A stretch of DNA of 64,000 nt from Neospora caninum Liverpool. Lineage: Eukaryota; Apicomplexa; Conoidasida; Eucoccidiorida; Sarcocystidae. Under the pieces are notes generated by a model. That model made no database searches. It saw nothing but the letters and a program-made list of their open reading frames with translations, and was not told the origin of the DNA. A program made the position numbers and the translations under genes. The stretch is taken from positions 1,722,790 to 1,786,789 of the forward strand of contig NC_018390.1 of assembly GCF_000208865.1 (NCBI RefSeq). The letters are read 5' to 3'. Position 1 is the first letter of the stretch; each line of letters opens with the position of its first letter. Positions 48,360 through 58,800 of the stretch are shown piece by piece.

Positions 48360-51300
48360 GGGGAGGCGCTAGCGACGACGCGGAAGGAAAAGAGTGAGCG
48401 TTCTTTGGCACGCGACACACTCGGACAGCGGGTGAGCCGCAGGAGCCCCACGGGGCACTGGAAAGGAGACGAGGAGAAAGTCGCAACGGAAGGGAAAACA
48501 CAGACTTGGTTCGCTAGGTCTGTTGCAGCTTCTTGTCAGAGATGTGCCCACACAGGAAGGCGAAAAACGGAAGGCCTAAGCAGAGACTGGCAACAGATCG
48601 ATATTCACGCGCGCCACGAGAAACACAGCAGAGAGAGGCGAAGACATGGAGAACCCCTGGGACGAGATGAATATCGACGGAACGAAGAGAGGTCCAGTTG
48701 CAGGAGAGAAGGGGAAACGAGAAGTACCCGTTTGAAATATGTTTGAAGACGACAGGAAGAACGCGACTCTTGCGGAGAAAGTGACCGAGTTCCCAGTCGC
48801 GAGCAATCAAACAAACCGACAGGCGAGGCCCGACACAACCGGGAGGCAGGTCGTGTCTTGTCAGCAGTGTAACTTTTGGAAGAGACCCTGAAGTCGCAAA
48901 GAAATCCTTTTAATTTGACGGACCGCAAGTCGACACGGACAGATCGATAGAGACCCGCGAAAACTCGGCATTCACGCTGTGTCAAACGGTCCTGCGTAAG
49001 CATGCCTGTGAAGGACTGACGTGTGAAACTGTGTCTTGCGATTTTGCATACGAAAAGGGAGATTTTGAAAGAGAAGGATACGAGGCAAGCTGATGGAATT
49101 AGCTGCGCGGAGTTACAGATGACCGAGGGCTCTGGATTCGACAGGCGCATGCAGACAGGGACCAGAACAGGCTCGGCACGCTTTTCCGCTATGCGCTTCG
49201 CGTCTAAGGCAAAAACTTGTGAGTCTGTTCCCGAACTTACCGTTTTGTGGACGGACTCTGGAGCGGGCTGACAAAGACGAGGACTGACTCAAAGTAATGT
49301 ATGCATGGAAACGCTCCTGTTTGGGGAAGGACGGAGGAGGGACCAAGAGAGCGAGAACGTCGACTTGTGTTTCGAGAAACCGTGAGGTCATGCTTGGAAG
49401 CGGCGGGCGGGTCCGCACACTTTGATGGCTGCGAAGTAAATGGATAAAAAAGAAGTGAGGAGTGAGGTTCGACAGTTCGGTCGCAAGCACGGAGGCGGAC
49501 CAGTGGCTCAAATGCACTCCGGCATTCGGGAAATAGGACGAGGGAGGGCCGAGCGTGGAGCGTGAGACGCCGAGTTTTTCTCGGTGTGCCGTGTCGTGAA
49601 CTAGCGACGTCGGCCGGGGAACGAAATAAAAACGGAAGTGAAGTACGTGGAAACCACATACATCAGGGGGAATGGAAAGGTCTAGAGGGGTATCGACTTC
49701 CTCTTTTCAATTCGTGGCCAAGCAGTTTTAGTCGTGCTACCTTCACGCGCGCAGGCACCCTTCCTTGCACATTCTGGGTAGAAACAATCCCAGCGATCTC
49801 CAGTTCGTAGAGCGGCAGATCGTCAAAGAGCGTTCAACAAAGGGGTGATGTGAATGAGTGACAAGGACAGCACTTTGGCGACTGCCGTGAAGGCATGTCT
49901 CTAGCGCAACAGCTCCATGCCTACCAGGCGAGATCGCCTCGCTGAGTCTACTCTACATCAGTAAGGAGCATTCCGGTGTTTCGTATCACGAGGAAAGAAG
50001 CGGGAGTGTTTCTGCCCGAGAAGCGCACACAGGGGTGAGGAGGAAAACGATCGCGGGACTGCACTGGTGCTCGAGATGTAGCGCGGCACGTTTTCCAGAA
50101 AGCGTGTCCCCGAGCGAAATGTGAGACCATCCACGAACGTTTCCCGTGATGACATCCTTTCTTTGTTAAGTTCCCTTTCTAGCCTGGCTCCACGCAGTTG
50201 CGCTCGGCGTTTACCGCCCCTCACCTATCTTTGTTTGCCGTCGATGGGTCTTTGATCTAATTTGAAATCGTTTCCCACCACACGCGCTCCAGTTGCGAGC
50301 CGCGTCTTGCCACAAATCATTCCGCAGTTTAAAATGGCTGAATGGAAACTTGGGCTACTGATTCATCCAACTGTCCATGTCGCGTGTATGTTCACAGCAC
50401 AAAGTTCTTCTGCACCACATGTCCAAGCAAATGCGCAACTCGTAATGGTTGTGTAGCCGTTGTACCTTGGCTACCGAGAACTACCGCCCTCGTGCTGACA
50501 ATCGTGATTCCCCTGAATGCACAGGGTGGACGGACCCATCTACGTTAAAGTAGAACGTCCGAATCCGTGAGTTTCCACTGCAAGAAAATGAAAAAAGAAA
50601 GTACGGGTCCATCAGCGCCCCATCGCCGTTCGCCAAGCCTTCGTGCTCGCTGAAAAAGCACAAAAAAAAGAACGGCCCTCCCATGGAAAGTCGGCCAGCG
50701 TGTAAACTCAGTGTGCTTTCCCGAGGTGGTCTCCTGTAGTGGTTTCCTTTAACAGACAAAACACGGCATTCCAACTTCCTACAACTACCGTGTCGAGCGC
50801 ACTCGGTACAGAGTGCGCCTTGCGACATAGGTCTCCCACGAACACAACAACATTTCTCGCTGTTTTCGCTGCTTCATCCTCAAATGTTCAAAATTGATAC
50901 TGGTACGGCTGTGCTGTGCAACGGTAGCTCATTACTCGAAGCTGCGGCGTGCCTCCTGGCATACTGGAACGCGAAGGGCAATGTTTCCTGCCTGGTACCG
51001 CTCTGTTCAAGGCTCCCACAGAAGAGCAGGCAACCTGCGGTTTTCCGCAGCAACCTCTAAACGCAGCAGGAATCAGCTGTTTCCACGTACACGAAAGATA
51101 GAGATGGTCCACGCATCGTCTGCGGAGAACGTTACCGCAAGTGACGGAAGTGTTGCTGCCCTACGAGCGACTCGGCACCCTGTATTATGGGAAACAAAAG
51201 TGCAACCGAGTAACCTAAAGCAAGGTGAAAGTAGCCCGTGTGGCCTTCCTCACGGCTCGTCCTCGATGTTAAACGCTAGCGATCTGCATCTTGAACAGCT

Positions 51301-52874
51301 GCGGGGGTCAATCACTTTGACGCTCGAACGAATCGTCCACGTGGAGCTGTTCATGTGGACGGATACGACCAGTGCGTTCTGAGTGCGTCAGAATAGACAA
51401 GCGAGCCCGTTTCCTCTGCTCGTGCACTCAGCAAAAGGAAAAACCTGTTGACCGAGACGGTATCTGGCTCCTGAGAGACCCAAGATATCTCTTTAGAGTC
51501 CTTCTGTCCTTGCCGTATGAGAGGTGGGAAGAGGCTCGGCATTCTGGTTTTCTGCCGCACATCCGCGCCACATCGCGTGGCTCTTCCCGTGCTGGTGTCT
51601 ACAGGAACTCAACACGCATATTAATCAGCCTGGTCTTACTGCAAATGTATAGGCGTGTTCAACAGAAAAAGTTGTCACTGGACGTGGGGGCTTCCTTGAA
51701 AAGCACACTGTGAGCAACCGCGGCGTCGAGAAGCTCATATGCTCTCGGGTCTCCTCGCGGGAGCCTGGCTCCGCTATCTCCTCGGCTCTGAAACTTTTCC
51801 TAGGAGTTGCCGTCCATTCATCTATCGCTTCGATGGAGCAAGCGCCGATCGACAAGACGCAAAATAAATGTGCCTGATCGTCACACGGCCCGATCCCCCC
51901 ACAGACGAAGCCGCGATATATCAGTTTGAGTCTAGCAGGAGACCCCTTACGGGGAGAGTGAAAATGAGAACAAGAAACGCCATGTGGCAGTGGCTGGGAC
52001 GCGCACCACCGAGTAAGCACTCTCGTGACGCGTGGGCCAACCACAGCGGGCTGCTGGGAGAGAGGGGGCGTCAGCTTACAGTGTTTCAACGCTCCAACAA
52101 GTTGCTACTACTTCCGAAAAATGTTCACACAGTCCCTCTCAGAGAGACTGCTGAGCTATGCGTCCACCTGCATCCAGCTAAAAAGTGTCGTTTCGCTTTC
52201 TCTCGGAGATCTGTCTCCCGCTTGCTTGCTGCCGTGGCTGCTAGTGCGGGCTGCCGGCGTCGCGGACTCAAAAACGCGTTGAGTGGTGCTGTGGATGTGT
52301 AGAGAGCGAGCGTCAAATTCTTTCGTTCACGAAGCGCTTTCAAGGCCTTGCTGTTCCGTCGTGGTGTCGAGTGTGTTTTCTGTGGCGCGTATCACCCCCA
52401 ATTTAGAGGCTGCCAAAACGACGTGGTACGCCAGCTTTTCGGACCAGCACGAAAGACCCCCGCTGGACTAGATATACGATAGGGGCGCAAGACTGGGCCA
52501 CAGTTTCGAGCCGTACGACTTGCGCATATTGCCGTTTCAATATATCTAACCGTGCGGTAAACGTCCATTGTCAAATCTCAATTTCCTCAAAATTAAGGCA
52601 GACGGCGCTAGCTTCGCTGATTCTGCTTGACGCACAGTAGTGATCTGCTCGCGGAAGGTCAACCGAAAAGACTGCACAAGCAGTACTCGTCGAAACACCA
52701 CAGAAAAATTCAGATTCTTGCCCCCGTTACGAGCCTTCTTTTGCCGGGGAACTTGCGACCTGTTTCTGAAAAAACAGTGGACAGCGCCTGGCGAAGGGTG
52801 TCGACGCAGCCGGCCTTTCGAGTGCCTGAATCTGCAGCCAGCTTTCTAGTCCGCGTCCTCCTAGCGGAAAGGCG
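48360..52874. other. 4.5-kb divergent spacer, no supported gene
   Basis: Lies between the SRPRB start (minus) and the repeat-protein start (plus). Open frames stay below about 185 codons, lack domains, and their composition differs from that of the neighbouring genes. Unlike most spacers in this window it has no (TA)n microsatellite and no obvious tandem repeat. It must hold both promoters; beyond that I see nothing that can be named. Confidence 0.5.
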
Positions 52875-55800
52875 ATGAGTTTCCTCCCTCCTTCCGACCG
52901 CGCTGGCCTCCCGCCAGTGGAAAGGGGTGCGCAAGATCCGCTTCGGATCTCGCCCCAACGTGCGTCAGCAGGTGAAGTCCCGCGCGAAGCTCGCGACACA
53001 TCTTCGCCGCCGTCTGTTCACCTCACGGCGTCCACGCAGATGGCCCCAGTTCACGGCAGCGCCATCCCGCGACTCGACCTTTCTCGAGCTGAAGCGATCC
53101 AAAGCCAGCGTGTGAACATTGCGGCTGGGACCACGTCCGTGAAACCGACCGGGTCTCAAGTCGGCGCTGGGGCGTCCGCCATGACCGGCTCCCTGGGGAA
53201 CATGTATGTGTCGAACGCGGGCGTGCCTCCGACTGGGGCCACCATGTCGCCGTGGGGGTATCCCTACGGCATGTTTTCTTCCGTGGCAGTGCCGCCGAGG
53301 GGAGTGGTTGAGCACATGCTTGTTGAACCGAGCAATCGCACTTCAACACCGGTAGGCGAAAGAGTCGTGCAGCTGAGGGGTTTCCGTTCCGCTGCGAACA
53401 GTAGCCAGCGTACGACAACTTCCGTGACCCGACGCGCCGAAGAAGGCATTGAAATTCCCGTGAGCCTGGCTGCCGACGCGTTGATTGATTTGAGCACGAC
53501 ACGAAGTCAGAAAATCGCCGATGGCTGCCGGTGCTGTGCGGGGCCGCTCTCAGCTCTTTTTGGACAGCGCGGTCGCCAACCATTGCCCTCCGAACCGCGG
53601 AGCCGCGAGCCAGCGTCTCTCACGGTGTCTCCGTCTCAGTCTAGGACGGCGTTCCGATACGGCAGCTTCGCGGACCCTGTGAACACGTATCAAGAACGAC
53701 TTGCCTCCGTCCCGCACCCTATGATGACGCACGTGCCGGTGAATGCCTTCCCCGTCGGCTCGGTGCCTAGCGTGGTGCTCGTGCCGGCAGCGGTCTTTGC
53801 AGGCAGGAACGGGGACCAGCAGGGGAAAAAATCGACCGACGTGGAACGCCCAGCTAAGGAGCAACGCCCCCGGGCCAGCCGCGAAGGTGAAGAGACGAGA
53901 GCCAGTCACAGAAAAGCCCCAGGAGTGGAGGAGAAAAAACTGCCTTCTGAACGTGCATGCGAGAAGCTGGAAGTCAGGGCAGGGGCTCAAGAGGAACTGG
54001 AGGGTCAGCTGACCGTCTCAGCTGAGGGGAAAGAGGAACTCGACTGGTCTTCAGTGGCCAAAGCTGGCGCGTCGGAAGCAGCCAACGAGCGTGCAGGAGA
54101 GCCTGCGGCACCCGCGAAACCAGAGACGGTGCAGTCTTGGGGAGCGCACTCTGTGGGGCGTGCGGCTCGCGAGGACTCGACTCTTGCAAACGCGTCTGTG
54201 GCCACTTGGTCCTTCCCCCCACGAGCGGGAAGTTCCACTTCAGGAGTGCCGTTTAACGCCGGGGATGCAGGAGTCGCTCGAGCCGTTGCTCACGCGCCCT
54301 CAGGCACGCGCGAGTGTTTGCCTGCTATCACTGACGCGGGTGTCCAAGCAGGTGCGCGTAACGTTGGCGGTGAAAGCGCCGGTCAGTGCAGCACCAGGTC
54401 CCTCGCCATTTGGCATCAACTGGAGGAGACCAAAGAGCAGTATCGTCGAGTCCAGGAGCAGTTTGTGAAGGAAAACGAAAGTCTGAAAGATGAGAACTTG
54501 CGTCTTCAGGAAGCGGTCGTCTCCATGCAGAGCCGAGTAAAGCACATCATTGACTTACTTCACTCCTTGACGAAGAATGTGGGCCAAAAGGAAGCGACTG
54601 ACGCAGCCAACGAGGAGCTTGCGGAGGCGTGCATTGGCTTGGTGACGCAACTGGTCAACGAAGGTGAAGCCGGTTTGAAGGCCGGGGGGTCGGAAGGGGA
54701 AGCTGCGCGGCCAGAGACCCTGGCGGAGGCCGAAGCGCCGGTCCAGCTTGGCCCCCTTGGCGGCTTCGCGAGTTTTACCGAAGAGCAATTGCAGCAGCTT
54801 CTGAGCCTTCAGCGGCAAGGGAGCGGCAAGGAGCGCACAGAACAAACGAACGCCAAAGAGGCCCAATCGGGAGGCGGCGGCTCGGGTTCTTCGGGCGTCG
54901 ATGCGCGGGCACCTCAGGATCCTGTGTCGAAAGGCGTGGTCTCAGCTGCGTCTTCAAGCAAGGCAGCTGCGCCAGGTGCTCAGCGGCGGCCACCACTGGG
55001 TTTCGGCTCCGCGTCCCCGAGGCCTCTCTCCATCGTGGAAAAAAACTCCGGCGAGCCGGCGACTCGTCAGAAGCCTCAGCGCCCAGACGCCACGCCGAAC
55101 GCCAGCCGTGAGGTACAACCCGATGGAGCCGCGAAACCAGGAAGCGGGGATGCCTCTCTTGAGAAACACCTGGTTCGACCGCCGCTGGAAACCGCGACTT
55201 CCGCCTCAACCAGCCCAGCCAACCCAACCAGCGATGCGCAGGCTGCGCCTGAGGAGGGTGCGCGTGGACACATCGTCGCTCCACATGGCACGCTGCAGAC
55301 GGAGGAACCTCAGGCTGATCCCGAAGCGAAAAACGCTCTTAAGGCCCCTGAGGAACAGGCTGCCGCACCCCCTCCATCGATGTCGACGGATGCACCGAAA
55401 ACTCCGGCGGCAAAAGTAGCGGCTGAGCCGAAGGTGCCCACGCCCAAGCCTGTCTCGGGAGGCGAGAACCCGGCTGTGGCCGATGCTGAGAGGGACGTGG
55501 AAGAGCCGGCTGAAGGAAAACGTGCTGCACAAAGCGCTGAATCTGGAGAGCCCCAGAGAGAAGCGTCTTTGGCCTCAACAGAAAACAAGCAGCCTGCGAC
55601 CGCGAAGGCCCCGGTAACGACTGGCCCTGCCGCAAAGGCACTGGTTCCAAAGATGGGGTTGCTGGCGAAACCAGCTGCTGAGAAAAAGGCCCCAGCTCCG
55701 AAGACTCCGACAATGGACAGTAGCCACAACGAAAAAACAAGTGCAACTGTCGAGGAGAAGAAGGATGAAAAAACACCGGGAGCGGTCACCGCAGTAGACG

Positions 55801-58800
55801 CCGAGCTCGCCCCACAGCGGAGTGTGTCCAGCGGCTTAGCAGGGTTTTTCTACAACATTTTCGGAGCGCCAGCAGCGGAAACGAGCGCCGAAGCCGTTGA
55901 AAAGGCGGCAGAGGACACTGAAAAGAAGATGGCTGACTCGGAAGACAAACATGTGCCATCACCCGCAGCGGCTCCGCTGGTGCCGAAGGAGGCGGCTTCC
56001 AAGGTTGTCCCCGTAGCGAAGGAGGCCCCAAAGGCTCCGGTGGTGCCGAAGGATGCGCCAAAGGCTGCGCCCGAAGCGGCGGACGCGCCGAAGGCTGCGG
56101 AGACACCTGATGCACCTAAGGCTGCTGAGACGACGGATGCGCCGAAGGCAGAACCAGGAGCGAAGGCCGCTCCTAAGCTTGCCCCACTACCGAAGAATGT
56201 CGTGAAGGCTCCGCTGGTGCCGAAGGCTGAGGCGGTAGCGAAGGCTGTTCCTGAGGAGGCTGCCGCGAAGGAGGCGGATGCCAAGGTTGTCCCCGGAGCG
56301 AAGGAGGCGCCGAAGGCTCCGCTGGTGCCGAAGCATGCGCCAACGGCTCCGCTGGTGCCGAAGGAAGCGGCTGCTAAGGTTGCCCCCGTAGCGAAGGAGG
56401 CTCCAAAGGCTCCGCTGGCGCCGAAGGATGCGCCAAAGGCTGCGCCCGAAGCGACGGACGCGCCGAAGGCAGAACCAGGAGCGAAGGCCGCTCCTAAGCT
56501 TGCCCCACTACCGAAGAATGTCGTGAAGGCTCCGCTGGTGCCGAAGGCTGAGGCGGTAGCGAAGGCTGTTCCTGAGGAGGCTGCCGCGAAGGAGGCGGAT
56601 GCCAAGGTTGTCCCCGGAGCGAAGGAGGCCCCAAAGGCTGTGCCAGTAGCAAAGGAGGCCCTGAAGACTCCGCCAGTAGCAAAGGAGGCCCCGAAGGCTC
56701 CGCTAGTAGGGCAGGAGCCCCCAAAGGCTCCGCTGGTGCCGAAGGATGCACTAACGGCTCCGCTGGTGCCGAAGGCTGAGGCAGTAGCGAAGGCTGTTCC
56801 TGAGGAGGCTGCCGCGAAGGAGGCGGCTGCCAAGGTGGTCCCCGTAGCGAAGGAGGCCCCAAAGGCCGTGCCAGTAGTAAAGGAGGCGCCGAAGACTCCG
56901 CTGGTGCCGAAGGATGCGCCAAAGACTGCGCCCGCAGCGACGGACGCGCCGAAGGCAGAACCAGGAGCGAAGGTAGCTCCTAAGCTTGCCCCACTACCGA
57001 AGAATGTCGCGAAGGCTCCGCTGGTGCCGAAGGATGAGGCGGTAGCGAAGGCTGTTCCTGAGGAGGCTGCCGCGAAGGAGGCGGATGCCAAGGTTGTCCC
57101 CGGAGCGAAGGAGGCCCCAAAGGCTGTGGCAGTAGCAAAGGAGGCCCCGAAGACTCCGCCAGTAGCGAAGGAGGCCCCAAAGGCTCCGCTGGTGCCGAAG
57201 GCTGAGGCGGTAGAGAAGGCTGTTCCTGAGGACGCTGCCGCGAAGGAGGCGGATGCCAAGGTTGTCCCCGTAGCGAAGGAGGCCCCAAAGGCTCCTCCAG
57301 TAGCCAAGGAGGCCCCGAAGGCTCCGCTAGTAGGGAAGGAGCCCCCAAAGGCTCCGCTGGTGCCGAAGGATGCACTAAAGGCTCCGCTGGTGCCGAAGGC
57401 TGAGGCAGTAGCGAAGGCTGTTCCTGAGGAGGCTGCCGCGAAGGACGCGGATGCCAAGGTTGTCCCCGGAGCGAAGGATGCCCCGAAGGCTGTGCCAGTA
57501 GCAAAGGAGGCCCCAAAGGCTGTGGCAGTAGCAAAGGAGGCCCCGAAGACTCCGCCAGTAGCGAAGGAGGCCCCAAAGGCTCCGCTGGTGCCGAAGGCTG
57601 AGACGGTAGCGAAGGCTGTTCCTGAGGAGGCTGCCGCGAAGGAGGCCGACGCCAAGGTTGCCCCCGTAGCGGAGGAGGCCCCAAAGGCTCCGCTGGTGCC
57701 GAAGGAGGCGGCTGCCAAGGTTGCCCCCGTAGCGAAGGAGGCCCCAAAGGCTCCGCTGGTGCCGAAGGAGGCGCCGAAGGCTCCGCTGGTGCCGAAGGAG
57801 GCGCCGAAGGCTCCGCTGGTGCCGAAGGAGGCGCCAAAGGCTCCGCTGGTGCCGAAGGATGCTCCAAAGGCTCCGACAATGGACAGTAGCCACAACGCAA
57901 AAACAAGTGCGGCTGTCGAGGAGAAGAAGGATGAAAAAACACCGGGAGCGGTCACCGCAGTAGACGCCGAGCTCGCCCCACAGCGGAGTGTGTCCAGCGG
58001 CTTAGCAGGGTTTTTCTACAACATTTTCGGAGCGCCAGCAGCGGAAACGAGCGCCGAAGCCGTTGAAAAGGCGGCAGAGGACACTGAAAAGAAGATGGCT
58101 GACTCGGAAGACAAACATGTGCCATCACCCGCAGCGGCTCCGCTGGTGCCGAAGGAGGCGGCTTCCAAGCTTGTCCCCGTAGCGAAGGAGGCCCCAAAGG
58201 CTCCGGTGGTGCCGAAGGATGCGCCAAAGGCTGCGCCCGAAGCGGCGGACGCGCCGAAGGCTGCGGAGACACCTGATGCACCTAAGGCTGCTGAGACGAC
58301 GGATGCGCCGAAGGCAGAACCAGGAGCGAATGCCGCTCCTAAGCTTGCCCCACTACCGAAGAATGTCGTGAAGGCTCCGCTGGCGCCGAAGGCTGAGGCG
58401 GTAGCGAAGGCTGTTCCTGAGGAGGCTGCCGCGAAGGAGGCGGATGCCAAGGTTGTCCCCGGAGCGAAGGAGGCCCCAAAGGCTGTGGCAGTAGCAAAGG
58501 AGGCCCCGAAGTCTCCGCCAGTAGCGAAGGAGGCCCCAAAGGCTCCGATAGTGCCGAAGGAGGCGCCGAAGGCTCCGCTGGAGCCGACGGAGGCGCCAAA
58601 GGCTCCGCTGGTGCCGAAGGAGGCGGCTGCCAAGGTTGCCCCCGTAGCGAAGGAGGCCCCAAAGGCTCCGCTGGCGCCGAAGGATGCGCCAAAGGCTGCG
58701 CCCGAAGCGGCGGACGCGCCGAAGGCTGCGGAGACACCTGATGCACCTAAGGCTGCTGAGACGACGGATGCGCCGAAGGCAGAACCAGGAGCGAAGGCCG

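Noticed and set aside
49113..49517. Minus-strand open frame of 134 codons in the SRPRB-repeat-protein spacer
   Set aside because: No domain, no plausible splice partners, composition unlike the neighbouring genes.
55850..57955. Antisense open frame of about 700 codons opposite the repeat-protein array (and similar ones at 58016-59245 and 59306-60091)
   Set aside because: It exists only because the repeat units lack stops in the complementary frame; its sequence is a monotonous Gly/Ala/Ser/Phe mirror of the real repeats with no own start context or domain.
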